Below, one piece after another: positions 45,203 through 51,184 of a stretch of DNA of 64,000 bases. The number at the start of each line of letters is the position of its first letter. The stretch's first letter is position 1. This DNA is from Zeus faber (taxonomy: Eukaryota; Chordata; Actinopteri; Zeiformes; Zeidae), in contig OY482866.1 of NCBI GenBank assembly GCA_960531495.1, positions 3,959,201-4,023,200 on the forward strand. The letters are read 5' to 3'. The notes beneath the pieces were generated by a model. It saw nothing but the letters and a program-made list of their open reading frames with translations, was not told the origin of the DNA and made no database searches. The translations under genes and the position numbers were made by a program.

Positions 45203-47148
45203 TACATTTAAAGCAACACTATGTAACTTTTGAACCTTAAAATAACAGCTTTAAAATCTAGCATCTTGATGCTAAACTGACCTGTAATATGGAGAATGGC
45301 ACTTCTTTCATTCTTTCAGAACGCCTGTTCTCGCACTATGTAACTTCTATGTTTTACGACACGACGTTACTTCCTTGATGTTGGCTCAGGTTTTCCATTA
45401 ACTGGTAATTCCGCTTTTTTTTGCCTGGTAAAATTTATTCCAAAAAATTGTTTTCACTTCGAAACTTTCCAGTCAAAATGGTAATAATGCTCAGACAAAA
45501 CGTAGCCACGCTTCACCTCCCCGGGCGAGAAGTAACAAAGCGCTGATTTAAATTTTAATACTTTTTTTTTTTTTGTCCTATTTAATTTTATTGTTATCCC
45601 CCCCCCCCCAGACTGTTGAGATTTGTTATTTGTTATTGCTTATGGTCTGTACTGAAGTGCACCAAACCTCACCAGAAGAAATTCCTTATATATGTAAATG
45701 TACCATATATGTAAATAAAACCAATTCTGATATTTAAAATATAATGAAGACTAAAAAGCAGGCGTGTTAGTCTTGCAGCCATGTTACCTACCCAAAAAGG
45801 CTTATCTTATTATCATGCGTATTATGTCTAAAAGTATCATATTATGCAGTATTTGTCTTCACAGTTATTGCGTGTATTTGAGTAACAAAAGTGTCTTCAT
45901 TCATAATAATATTGAAACCTGGGGAAAGAAAATTTGATATGGCCTAAAAGACAGTATTGTGTTAGAATGGAAAAAGTCATTAAAAGTCTATAGCTTGAAG
46001 AAATTCCATATTTGATGTCTAGCCCATATTTATTTTTCTGGCACTTCGTTGGGTCGAGTTTCCCGAGATAACAGATCCGACGTCGCGGCCAAATGGCAGC
46101 GCACACCAGCGATAACGATCAACAAGGTTCCCTCTGCATCAGTTCTTTCCACCTCAAATGTTGACGTCAACTACTTCGAAGTTGTTGTTTTTTAATGTAA
46201 TGCTTACATACGTTTTGTAGTCAGTATAATTTCCGTGCTCGCAAAAAAAACAAAAACAAAAGAAAACAAACTACTGCAGGCGTCCATCTACGGACAAAAT
46301 AACCAATTTCTGAGTTTTAATTGAACGCAGCCCGCGATTTCGAATGGCGTTCTGGGACTTGACGTGTGGTCCAGCCAACACGGATGAGTTGATGGAATTT
46401 CGCTTCAACGTCACCGGCAATTCTGCAGCCAAATGATCGGTTTACTGCTGCTTAAATAGGCCGTTAAAACAGTACCTGCACGCTAAATACTGTTTACAGG
46501 CGCTGGGTGACATTAGCCTGGTATTCAGTGTTATTTGCGCTCTAGAAAGACTTTTTTTTTTTTTACAGCTTTGGCAATTTACAGTCCTCATTTTCAACTC
46601 TAAAATCTACACATTCGAATGAATTGGACCACCGTGCTTCAGGACAGGATTCGATACATCAATTCCCGTGACTAGCAGCACGAAAACGTGCGAGGCTAGG
46701 TTGATTTTTACGCACGACCCAACGGTCTGTTACCTATGCTGTTGACGCAGGATCCTTGCTGGACTTGGCTGATGGCGGAGAGCCCCTGCTGCAGAGCCTT
46801 CCTGCTGGCAGCCTTCAGCCGGCACGCGTTTCCGTAAGTGCTCCCGTCGCTCCCGCAGACCTTTAGAGCCGCTCGGCACTGGCAGAAGCCCTTGGACAGA
46901 CGCTTCCCCAGCGGGTACTTGCACTCCAGGCCGTCTCCGCAGGGCAGATCGGCTTGGCGGCCGCAGGGCTCGCCCTCCACCCGGGCGCAGACCAGGCAGC
47001 AGCCGCAGCGGTCCGGGGTGTACCCGCCCGGGCAGCCGGGGCTCGGACAAGCGCTGACGTCGCAGCGCGTCTGGCACTGCGCTTTGGGCTCCGCGTCTCC
47101 GAACTCCCCGAACGGAAGCAAAACGGCGACGAACAGTATCATCCGCAT
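12638..47148 (-). CDS. htra3: htra3: secreted HtrA-family serine protease, ten coding exons
   Basis: Joined exons (minus strand): 47148-46734, 19477-19378, 18025-17893, 17713-17624, 16383-16189, 14734-14702, 14580-14466, 13260-13206, 13074-12979, 12806-12638. They total 1,401 nt, or 466 residues plus TAG; human HTRA3 has 453. All nine introns are GT-AG and the phases agree. Order of parts: signal peptide (about residues 1-19), IGFBP domain with the CGCCLVC signature, Kazal-like domain, linker, trypsin-like protease, PDZ. The triad is visible as His in TNAHVV, Asp in KKSDIA and Ser in GNSGGP, so the enzyme should be active. Family knowledge: HTRA proteins are trimeric ATP-independent proteases of the secretory pathway and matrix, and HTRA3 dampens TGF-beta signalling. 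The C-terminus ([14 protein letters not shown]) and the sh3tc1 neighbour favour HTRA3 over HTRA1 or HTRA4. Fish a/b paralogue status cannot be told here. Intron 1 is about 27 kb and full of transposons. Confidence 0.95.
12979..13074 (-). CDS. htra3: htra3 exon 9: PDZ domain, first part
   Basis: 96 nt, acceptor TGCCAG|GCTGG, donor CAGAA|GTAGGG. It encodes [20 protein letters not shown], then [12 protein letters not shown]. It aligns with the human HTRA3 stretch LVDELKASNPDFPEVSSGIY. It ends in phase 2. Confidence 0.93.
13206..13260 (-). CDS. htra3: htra3 exon 8: hinge to PDZ domain
   Basis: A 55-nt exon, acceptor TCACAG|ATA, donor CCCAC|GTAAGG. It encodes (D)[18 protein letters not shown], equivalent to the KKRFIGIRM stretch that opens the HTRA3 PDZ domain. 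It enters at phase 1 and leaves at phase 2, exactly as exons 7 and 9 require. It was found by motif and splice sites because it is too short for a plain ORF scan. Confidence 0.92.
13300..14400. other. htra3 intron 7, no further features
   Basis: Intronic sequence between exons 8 and 7. Short open frames here show no known motif. Confidence 0.6.
14404..14465 (-). other. Read-through extension after htra3 exon 7 (possible short isoform end)
   Basis: If the exon 7 donor is not used, the frame runs on for [19 protein letters not shown] and stops at TAA (14,404-14,406). ATTAAA (14,403-14,408 on the minus strand) overlaps that stop. The product would keep the protease domain and lose the PDZ. Mammalian HTRA3 is known to have a PDZ-less short form ending after exon 7; here this is inference. 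Confidence 0.4.
14466..14580 (-). CDS. htra3: htra3 exon 7: end of protease domain
   Basis: 115 nt, acceptor CCTCAG|GAC, donor CAAAG|GTAGAA. It encodes [20 protein letters not shown], then [18 protein letters not shown] plus one base of a split Asp codon. In mammals this region is where the HTRA3 short form departs. Reading on past this donor gives 20 more residues and then TAA at 14,404-14,406. Confidence 0.94.
14702..14734 (-). CDS. htra3: htra3 exon 6: 33-nt micro-exon with catalytic Ser
   Basis: A 33-nt exon encoding [11 protein letters not shown]; the serine in GNSGGP is the nucleophile. Acceptor TAACAG|TAC, donor ATTTG|GTAAAG, phase 0 at both ends. Micro-exons of this size carrying this motif are the rule in vertebrate HTRA1 and HTRA3. 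It is too short for an ordinary open-frame scan and was found by motif and splice-site reading. Confidence 0.94.
15128..15154. repeat. (GTCT)n microsatellite
   Basis: Six to seven tetranucleotide units within htra3 intron 5. Confidence 0.9.
16139..16169. repeat. (GA)n microsatellite
   Basis: About 15 units within htra3 intron 5, 20 bp from the exon 5 donor. Confidence 0.95.
16189..16383 (-). CDS. htra3: htra3 exon 5: protease domain core
   Basis: 195 nt, phase 0 at both ends, acceptor TTCAG|AAG, donor TCAAT|GTGAGA. It encodes [20 protein letters not shown], then the conserved [20 protein letters not shown] and the loop ending in [10 protein letters not shown]. This is the most conserved stretch of vertebrate HTRA proteases. 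A (GA)n microsatellite sits about 20 bp inside the following intron. Confidence 0.95.
17087..17131. repeat. Perfect 20-bp inverted repeat with 5-nt loop
   Basis: Arms 17,087-17,106 and 17,112-17,131 are exact reverse complements (GTTCTGTCCCTACTGACTGT and its complement), with the loop GTTTT. It lies in htra3 intron 4. No known element was recognised around it. Confidence 0.9.
17624..17713 (-). CDS. htra3: htra3 exon 4: protease domain with catalytic Asp
   Basis: 90 nt, phase 0 at both ends, acceptor CGAAG|GTC, donor CACAG|GTGAGT. It encodes [19 protein letters not shown] followed by [11 protein letters not shown]. The aspartate in KKSDIA is the second member of the catalytic triad. It is separated from exon 3 by an intron of only 179 bp. 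Confidence 0.94.
17893..18025 (-). CDS. htra3: htra3 exon 3: protease domain with catalytic His
   Basis: 133 nt, acceptor CACAG|GCAAC, donor CAAG|GTACAA. It encodes [20 protein letters not shown], then [10 protein letters not shown] with the catalytic histidine and the start of the sensor-loop region (SGQQQLK). It matches the HTRA3-specific [10 protein letters not shown] segment of mammals. The exon ends in phase 0. Confidence 0.94.
18545..18645 (-). repeat. Abundant teleost repeat fragment
   Basis: Contains GTAAGTCGCTTTGGATAAAA and GCGTCTGATAAATGACTAAA, the reverse complement of the block at 30,699-30,853. This phrase is very common in fish genomes. Its class was not determined here. Confidence 0.6.
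18901..19255. mobile_element. hAT-type MITE with 8-bp target duplication
   Basis: A 355-bp element in htra3 intron 2, flanked by perfect 8-bp AGTTAAAG copies (18,893-18,900 and 19,256-19,263). The ends are imperfect inverted repeats (CAGGCGTGTCGTCAACC against CAATGTTCTTGAACC). There is no coding capacity, so it is non-autonomous. Confidence 0.72.
19348..19375. repeat. (CA)n microsatellite abutting the htra3 exon 2 donor
   Basis: About 14 units. On the gene strand the intron starts GTTGTGTGTG, so the donor's downstream bases come from the repeat. Confidence 0.95.
19378..19477 (-). CDS. htra3: htra3 exon 2: linker and start of protease domain
   Basis: 100 nt, acceptor TATAG|GTC, donor CTCAG|GTTGTG. 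It encodes the linker [13 protein letters not shown] and the start of the protease domain ([20 protein letters not shown]), which is nearly invariant in vertebrate HTRA1, 3 and 4. It begins in phase 1 and ends in phase 2, fitting exons 1 and 3. The donor lies directly on a GT/CA microsatellite (19,348-19,375), so the intron starts GTTGTGTGTG. Confidence 0.93.
19579..19662. repeat. Poly-T followed by (ACAG)n
   Basis: 21 T's then about 14 ACAG units at the start of htra3 intron 1. Frames through it are artefacts. Confidence 0.95.
20350..23276 (+). mobile_element. L1/Tx1-type LINE, left part (split by two insertions)
   Basis: The plus strand shows an AP endonuclease start ([15 protein letters not shown] near 20,400, LQETH near 20,490), a middle region ([18 protein letters not shown] near 21,150) and the RT start ([19 protein letters not shown] near 22,640, [19 protein letters not shown] near 22,820, [12 protein letters not shown] near 22,920). 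Stops and frameshifts are frequent and part of the RT is missing around 23,040, so it is inactive. A restriction-endonuclease LINE fragment (21,531-22,499) interrupts it, and a gypsy copy (23,277-26,213) splits it from its 3' part. Confidence 0.8.
21531..22499 (+). mobile_element. LINE 3' fragment with CCHC finger and restriction-like endonuclease
   Basis: The plus strand shows a zinc-finger motif [18 protein letters not shown] near 21,720. About 300 bp on comes the restriction-like endonuclease core: [20 protein letters not shown], then [20 protein letters not shown]. This order (RT, CCHC finger, PD-(D/E)XK endonuclease) is that of R2/NeSL/Rex6-type LINEs. The RT is absent (5' truncation) and there are frameshifts after about 22,200. 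It interrupts the L1-type LINE. Near-matching 11-mers GAACATTATAG (21,522) and GAACTATATAG (22,500) flank it. Confidence 0.72.
23277..26213 (-). mobile_element. Ty3/gypsy copy, incomplete, in htra3 intron 1 (fossil)
   Basis: Minus-strand copy with TG...CA ends and a perfect 5-bp duplication ATTTC (23,272-23,276 and 26,214-26,218). Parts recognised from its 5' side: LTR sequence, gag C-terminal half, zinc knuckle ([14 protein letters not shown]), aspartic protease ([12 protein letters not shown]), reverse transcriptase ([12 protein letters not shown]) and RNase H, then LTR sequence. It is the same family as 57,986-62,952 and nearly identical over RT. It is incomplete and broken, with a handful of interruptions. 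It sits inside an L1-type LINE, so it is younger than that LINE. Confidence 0.9.
26219..26670 (+). mobile_element. L1/Tx1-type LINE, right part after the gypsy insertion
   Basis: Continues the LINE from 23,271: [16 protein letters not shown], then [16 protein letters not shown] and [20 protein letters not shown] in alternating frames, a C-terminal L1-type region. Frameshifts show that it is dead. A short (CAT)n run follows at about 26,706-26,730. Confidence 0.75.
27010..29045 (+). mobile_element. L2-clade LINE, 5'-truncated
   Basis: The plus strand shows the end of the endonuclease ([19 protein letters not shown]), then RT pieces: [66 protein letters not shown] (RT box with T for A), [40 protein letters not shown] and [20 protein letters not shown]. 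The C-terminal order fits fish L2 (Jockey superfamily). Several stops and frameshifts divide it, and a segment is missing near 28,660, so it is inactive. Confidence 0.85.
29235..29480 (+). repeat. Shared LTR-like repeat, copy 1
   Basis: Contains TTGAGCAGCCACACCTGACC, TGGATCTAGG, CAACAGGTAAAAGCCCCAT and GTCATGACATGTT, then an AATAAA-bearing end. The same order appears on the minus strand at 49,380-49,620. The AATAAA position suggests an LTR or retroposon end; family unknown. Confidence 0.6.
30699..30853 (+). repeat. Abundant teleost repeat inserted in the RTE LINE
   Basis: Starts TTACATTACATTTAGTCATT, then AGCAGACGCTTTTATCCAAA and GCGACTTACAATTATTC, and runs to about GGAGCCTGGGATCC. RTE sequence resumes on both sides. 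It is the same family as 18,545-18,645. Class not determined. Confidence 0.65.
31388..32711 (-). mobile_element. Tc1-type transposon with broken transposase
   Basis: Right end: a terminal repeat starting CAGTGGGGCAAAAAAGTATT next to TA. The minus-strand transposase starts [20 protein letters not shown] (near 32,345), with a helix-turn-helix pair ([35 protein letters not shown]), then the DDE core region [39 protein letters not shown] and [23 protein letters not shown] interrupts it after KTTDNLP. A small deletion shifts the frame near ENVR (about 31,895), and a TAA follows ETKI. The left end after KTYRK is lost and joins RTE sequence directly. Non-functional. Confidence 0.9.
32815..32872. repeat. 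(CT)n-rich simple repeat
   Basis: CT and CCCT units within the RTE LINE. Confidence 0.9.
34530..34726 (+). mobile_element. Jockey-superfamily LINE fragment, left part
   Basis: The plus strand reads [17 protein letters not shown], then [12 protein letters not shown], the start of an AP endonuclease as in L2/Rex1-like LINEs. It breaks at a 17-bp duplicated target (34,710-34,726) and resumes at 35,771. Confidence 0.6.
34727..35770 (+). mobile_element. A-tailed 1.04-kb insertion with 17-bp target duplication
   Basis: Flanked by exact copies of AGAAACCTGGTTGACTG (34,710-34,726 and 35,771-35,787) and ending in 17 A's. This is the signature of LINE-driven retroposition. The first 350 bp are GC-rich, the middle is AT-rich with a roughly 31-bp tandem duplication (35,328-35,390), and the last 165 bp are the structured small retroposon. 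No coding motif was recognised. Confidence 0.75.
35597..35770 (+). mobile_element. Structured A-tailed small retroposon, copy A
   Basis: Begins GAGTTATTGACTGCAACAGT and ends TGACAGCACAAGTT plus A's. It is similar to 8,937-9,100 (opposite strand). Stem-loops visible: CAGGTT-GAG-AACCTG, and GGCATACAA with TTGTATGCC around an 8-nt loop. It could be a SINE or a processed small RNA; no family was recognised. Confidence 0.65.
35771..36140 (+). mobile_element. Jockey-superfamily LINE fragment, middle part
   Basis: Resumes as [14 protein letters not shown] after the insertion, with endonuclease-end phrases ([18 protein letters not shown] in one frame) and [20 protein letters not shown] in another, the start of an RT domain. 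The frame is split by frameshifts. A minus-strand LINE adjoins at about 36,140. Confidence 0.6.
36141..37060 (-). mobile_element. Jockey-superfamily LINE 3' fragment, minus strand
   Basis: A 170-residue minus-strand frame (36,456-36,968) reads [40 protein letters not shown] (in part), then [15 protein letters not shown] and [19 protein letters not shown]. This is the thumb and C-terminal region found after the RT of Jockey-superfamily LINEs. It is a long clean frame, so the copy may be fairly young. The 315 bp to its left are probably its 3' UTR. Confidence 0.65.
37172..37480. mobile_element. Tigger/pogo-like MITE, complete
   Basis: A 309-bp element with terminal inverted repeats (CGGGTACTCCTCACTTAATG and the complement of CAGGTACTCCTCACTTAATG) and TA duplications at 37,170-37,171 and 37,481-37,482. 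No coding capacity. The length and TA target fit a Tc1/mariner-superfamily MITE. A partial copy is at 10,305-10,515. Confidence 0.8.
37490..38585 (+). mobile_element. Jockey-superfamily LINE fragment, right part
   Basis: The plus strand gives [52 protein letters not shown], then [26 protein letters not shown] and [20 protein letters not shown]. The order fits the RT and C-terminal region of the LINE begun at 34,530. It is split by several stops and frameshifts. Confidence 0.75.
38990..39320 (+). mobile_element. L1-type LINE 3' fragment
   Basis: The plus strand reads [20 protein letters not shown], then [20 protein letters not shown], the C-terminal region of an L1-type ORF2, followed by interrupted sequence. 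Short and dead. Confidence 0.6.
39330..41280. other. htra3 intron 1, stretch without recognised genes
   Basis: Includes a poly-A (39,699-39,719) and short open frames with no motif. No inverted or direct repeat was confirmed by eye. Regulatory elements cannot be excluded. Confidence 0.4.
41480..42395 (+). mobile_element. Gypsy LTR end and SCAN-like gag fragment (fossil)
   Basis: Shares with 63,250-63,960 the stretch around ACACGCCAACC, CTCATTCCCTGGCCCTG and GTTCCAGGAAATGGTGAGGG. The encoded gag peptides ([20 protein letters not shown] and nearby) match the SCAN-like gag at the right end of the window. Incomplete and broken, with several interruptions. Boundaries are approximate. Confidence 0.6.
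42465..42547. repeat. 83-bp repeat core, copy 2, joined to (GA)n
   Basis: Same length as 3,412-3,494 and about 95% identical, including AAAGATAAATGAACAGGCCA and AAAATCTAGGGAATGT. Here it leads into GA repeats instead of CA. Confidence 0.8.
42551..42600. repeat. (GA)n microsatellite
   Basis: About 24 GA units with one ACAG interruption. Confidence 0.95.
42645..42965 (-). mobile_element. Tc1-type transposon remnant
   Basis: The minus strand encodes the transposase end: [13 protein letters not shown], then [40 protein letters not shown] and [27 protein letters not shown] carries the second catalytic Asp, and PIERLCDVL lies just after the usual SPDLNPIE site. The block between them is lost by an internal deletion, as is the N-terminus. 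Non-functional. Confidence 0.75.
42970..43742. other. htra3 intron 1, stretch without recognised genes
   Basis: AT-rich; nothing recognised on either strand. Confidence 0.4.
43745..44361. mobile_element. hAT-type non-autonomous element (probable)
   Basis: The left end reads TAGAGATGCACCGATTGC and the right end, reversed, GTGAGATGCACCGATCGA, giving a shared AGATGCACCGAT inverted terminus typical of fish hAT MITEs. An 8-bp target duplication was not found. A short tandem duplication (GATTTTGACACTGTGTG) lies at 44,057-44,117. Confidence 0.5.
44362..46733. other. htra3 intron 1, stretch next to exon 1
   Basis: Contains a (TG)n(TA)n microsatellite at 45,125-45,200, a C-run near 45,599, and a common fish repeat phrase AAAGCAACACTATGTAACTT near 45,211. 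The last 400 bp become more GC-rich towards exon 1. No coding motif was seen. Confidence 0.4.
45125..45200. repeat. (TG)n(TA)n compound microsatellite
   Basis: About 12 TG units followed by about 26 TA units. Confidence 0.97.
46734..47148 (-). CDS. htra3: htra3 exon 1: signal peptide, IGFBP and Kazal-like domains
   Basis: The frame opens at the first in-frame ATG (47,148), giving [20 protein letters not shown], a short positive start and hydrophobic core typical of a signal peptide. The frame continues further 5' only through non-ATG codons, so this start is preferred. The IGFBP module follows ([20 protein letters not shown], then GCCLVC). After it comes a Kazal-like module ([20 protein letters not shown], closing at QGSC). 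The exon ends ATAG|GTAACA, leaving one base of a split Gly codon. The sequence is much richer in GC and CpG than its surroundings, as expected for a first exon in a CpG island. The long overlapping frame on the same strand (46,730-47,383) is a shadow. Confidence 0.95.
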
Positions 47149-47460
47149 CTCTCGAAGGATCGTTTTTTCCCCGGTAGGAATGGGGGGGGGGACAGCCACT
47201 TAAATGGAGATCATGTTCGCTGTGGAATCTCGAGGGGGCACCGGCTTTTACGCATCGCTCTGTCGGGTTTCTTTTAAATTCCGGGGTTCTGGGAACAGAA
47301 CGGCAGGTGCCCTCCCCGGGGGGTAGGTCGCGATAAATAATAAAAAAATCGACAAGGGACGCGTGCGTAATCGTTCGTACCAAATCGTGTAAAAACCGGG
47401 CTGTGGAGCAGCGATCTGCTGGACGTCGACCGGCTGCCGGTGCCGTCGGTGTTTCCGCAC
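47149..47460 (-). promoter_or_regulatory. GC-rich 5' region of htra3 with two short upstream ORFs
   Basis: The sequence 5' of the htra3 ATG is GC- and CpG-rich, with a C tract (47,181-47,191) and a TATA-like TTTAAAA at about 47,272-47,281. Two short upstream ORFs precede the main ATG: 47,255-47,211 (14 codons plus stop) and 47,214-47,200 (MISI). Whether they are in the mRNA depends on the unknown start site. Confidence 0.4.
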
Positions 47461-48340
47461 TGAAAGTTAAACGGCGGTTGCGTGGGCCATCCCACGGAGC
47501 CGGGCGACGGAGGGCGAGGTCCGGAAACCTCTCCGAATCCCAGACGCGTGGAACCGTTGCACTGGGAATGACGGCTCTTTGACGAGAATCGATTCGTATG
47601 GCTCAAAAGATTCGTTCAAAAGAAAAGCTCTGCGTTCTTTTGTGTGTATGTTGCGAATCTGCCCCATTTGGCCGATTACTAAAACGTGAATAACACGTAC
47701 AAATTTACGATGAAACAATATTTTTCAACAAACGAATAACAACAGTAAAATAACGTATTGAAACGCAATGCTTTATCAAATGAATGCCATCTGAACCTTT
47801 GCGCTAAAGACCAGACAGTGGGTGCGCTCCTTTTCAGCAAGGGCACCTCCCGGCGGCGGGGTAGCGGGCGCTATAAAACGGATTATCTCGCTCTTAAATG
47901 TAAGACTTAAATGGGGGGGGGGGGGGGGGGGGGGGGCATACGCTGGCGGCAGGAGACGGCAACCAAAACAAACAAGCACGACATAGTGTCGCAAACTTGG
48001 CCCGTAAACAACGGCTCATCGCCCAGCACGACTCGGTCCCTTTCGTTCCTACAGAAGAGCTGTTCAAAATCAACGGATAGTTCGTGAACGACGGAAATTT
48101 ACCGGAAATCGGTAAATGCCTTTGTTCGGTCAAAACATGGACACCGGCTGTTTGTTTGGCAAAAAATGTAAATTCCACACGCATCTGGACAGGAGTTAAA
48201 CTACAGTAAACCACAGCAGATTAGGTAGAAGACGTACGTATTGTCAGATAAAAATAAGGTTCGAACATCCGATTTGAAAAGGTCGAAACAGTAGGTCTGA
48301 TTCTTCCGAGTTTTGTTTTTTATTGGAATGCAGCATAATC
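47461..48340. other. Region upstream of htra3
   Basis: CpG-containing sequence with a 25-bp G run (47,914-47,936). A CTATAAAA box on the plus strand at 47,871-47,878 faces away from htra3. No divergent gene was recognised. Confidence 0.4.
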
Positions 48341-48348
48341 TCAATTCG

Positions 48349-48414
48349 AGAAAAAAAAAAAAAAAAAAAAATCTGAATTCTGAGGTTAATCTCAGAATTC
48401 TGATTTTTTTTTTA
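48349..48414. repeat. Palindrome with poly-A/poly-T arms
   Basis: A-run, then ATCTGAATTCTGAG, the spacer GTTAAT, then CTCAGAATTCTGAT and a T-run: an inverted repeat with one mismatch in the 14-bp core, extended by the A/T arms. Confidence 0.75.
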
Positions 48415-48938
48415 ATGTCGCCCTTAATCCTCTTAAAGATGATACAATTGTATTTAGAGAGTAAAATCCAAATTGTTAGATTAAAATGGGAAAAAAATGG
48501 AAATTGAGAATTTTTTTCCCCTCATTGTTTTCTTTTGCTGGCTCCAGATTTTTAAATAATTACTACCATTACTTTTTGCTTTACATATATTTCTAAAACA
48601 AATTGGTAAAATGTAGATATAACGATTAAAATAATACAGAGGATAATTTAATGTGGAATAGATTTTCAGCCTACTGTTCAAAAATGTTTGGAAATGGGTT
48701 TTCTGGTCAGATACATACAAACTACATACACTGAAGTATAAAATCTCCTTTAATATTAAACGGAACTGGGGATCCCTTAAATTGTCTGTGTTGGGTCGAT
48801 TACACTACATGTTCCATAATAACTTTTTTTTTTTTAACTTCCAGCTTTACCCTCATCATTACGGTCACTTTTCTTGGTGGTATATCTTCTGATCGATTTA
48901 AGTGTTTTGTTTATTCACTTGAGGTGATATTTGGGGAT

Positions 48939-49640
48939 TTTTTTTTTTTTTTTTTTTTTACTGACCACATTGAGTTACACTGGTTTCACTGTGGCAGTTC
49001 TGGCACAGTGAAACCAGACCAACCAGACCATCCCCACATCACATACCCCCAACGCCAAACTGAGTCCAGGGAGAATTCCTGGCCGAAAGGGGTGGTCTGG
49101 CTGCTGGGCTGCTGGATGGTTCCAGCAGTGGCTGCTGAGTGGAGGATCTAGCTGCAGACCCATCGTGGTTGCTGTGACTGGTTCTCCCCCGGCCCTCCGC
49201 TGGACCCATGGGTGCTGCTGCTGCCAGTAGAGAGAGGGTTGGTGCTGGGGCTGCTGTTGATCCGCTAGTGGCTCCAGGTCATCTGCGGACGGCCCCTCTG
49301 TGTCCCTTCCCCGTGCTGGAGAGCCCTGCACAGGTGCCACTGTGGCAGTTTCTCCTGCCACACACCTTCCAAGTGAGTTTGCAGGGCCCTCCAGCACAGT
49401 GACACAGAAGACGACAGGTTGTAGACAGCAGTTTATTGTAGAGAGGAGGCTAGTTGGAATTAGCCAGGAGCAGATAGAACATGTCATGACAGGGCTCCTA
49501 TCCTGAGTGAGTGTGGGGATGGGGCTTTTACCTGGTGCTCAACAGGTAAAAGCGATTCTGACCCAATCATCTAGATCCAGGTCAGGTGTGGCTGCTCAAC
49601 CAGACCATCCCCACACCACAATCACATTCGCCATGGCTGC
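48939..49640 (-). mobile_element. A-tailed or LTR-like repeat unit, copy 2 (minus)
   Basis: The stretch 49,380-49,620 matches 29,235-29,480 in reverse. The phrase TGTGGGGATGGTCTGGTTG occurs twice on the minus strand (near 49,600 and near 49,030), like the starts of two LTRs around a short interior. An inverted repeat (48,979-49,016, 15 of 16 paired) and a T-run (A-tail on the minus strand) mark the left end. The minus frame over 48,975-49,487 is proline- and glutamine-rich and not recognised. If it is an LTR element, it is a non-autonomous fossil. Confidence 0.45.
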
Positions 49641-49740
49641 CTTTCACTTCATGGTTTCTTGTTGGGAAAGGCAGGGCCCATCACCAACAATGGAAACAGC
49701 ATCTAGGAGCAGTTAGAGGAGCATGTGCATAACAATTGAA

Positions 49741-51184
49741 AGCTAAAAAATGTATAAAATATGGGAATTTTTAATAAAATTTTCAATTATATATTTAAAA
49801 TAGTTTCACTTTGATATCTATTTTAATTTATTCACATGTTACTCAAAAACAAAACAAAAAGAAAACTTTTCTATGACATTTTACCATGTGACCATTACAA
49901 AATAAGTGCTCCGTTGTCTCAGGATTGAATACAAAAGTCACAATGTAAGTTTAGGATTTGTAATAAATGTAGATACAATATAGTTGCAAGCATAACACTA
50001 GTGATGGGGATGGGTTACTCAGGGGAAAAATTTAATTCTCACAGAAATTTGGGAAATATTCAGTGTCATTAAGACTTTTCTTTAAAAGAAAGAAAAAATG
50101 TCAGACACAAGGATCCAGTGGCTTACATTTCACGTTCTAACTTAAATGCCTTCTTTGTGGGAACAGCTATACTTTTCTGCCCTTCCTTAATTGGAGAAGT
50201 AGTTTTACTTATATGATTTAGTCTATTTAGCCTTTCCAAGTTACTTTGGAGTACTATTGCTTTTCAAAGTAACAGTACTTCGAGTGTTATTTTGGAGTAC
50301 TTTTGCTTTTCAAAGTAACAGCACTGTTAACTGAGTGTTATTTGGAAGTATTATCCACCCTATGTTACTTGGGAAAGGGCTTAACTGATATTCTAGATCA
50401 CACTCATTACTGAAGCTGTCTGAGTCGACAAAAATGAGCTGGCCAAAAGGGTTCACGAAAAGTTAACCTCAGAGGATCAAAGGTATTTCAAGGTGCTGTT
50501 TCAACAAACTCTCCAGTCCAAGGGAAATCCAATATCCCGTGAAAACCAGCCGTCACCGTAAGAACCTACAGAAACGGTGCGATCAGTCATTCGGCCAAGT
50601 TAGTTCTGGCAGTCGGCCATCAGATGTTAACACTGGCTTGGGACGTAGATAAGAAATGGATGGCAGAGGCGTGGTGGATAGTGTGTATGCGGATGTATTA
50701 GTAGAGCTAAGATGTAGATCTCTAAGATGTAGACCCATTGTTCTGCTGACACAAAATACACAGTCCAACACGCACAAATATTTGGAATCTGATGCTGGAT
50801 TCAGAGTTCATCAGGTTGAGAATGTCAAACGATGCCAAGAGAAACACTGGTGAAATGAAGGAGCCAATTTATAATAGTTTCATATACTTAGTTGTTGCTC
50901 ACTCCCTCTCCCTCCGTCTGTCTTTTGCTCTGTCCAAAGCCGTCTGTCTGTCTCTCTTTCTCTCCCTGTTTCTCTGTCTCTGTCTCTCTCTCTCTTTTTC
51001 TTCCAAGTTTACCACTTAATCACAGCAGCAGACCGAGGCATCGTTTTGAAGAGCAGATTTTCATAGAAATCTCTGGCATATGATGTTTGCTTCAATTCAG
51101 CTTTGTCTTACACAATAATAATAATACACTAATGCAAAATTATAAACAGAGGTACAGTATAAAAATACCCTCAACGCTCAACAG
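49741..51184. other. Between htra3 and sh3tc1, no recognised genes
   Basis: Contains an imperfect tandem duplication near 50,240-50,340 (GGAGTACTNTTGCTTTTCAA) and a CT-rich run at 50,900-51,000. No known domain was seen in the short frames. Confidence 0.4.

Noticed and set aside
46730-47383. 217-residue minus-strand frame overlapping htra3 exon 1
   Set aside because: It is an alternative frame of a GC-rich exon; the IGFBP and Kazal residues are in the other frame, which also joins exon 2 in phase.
48975-49487. 170-residue minus-strand frame as a host gene
   Set aside because: Low-complexity glutamine and proline content within a dispersed repeat, with no known domain.
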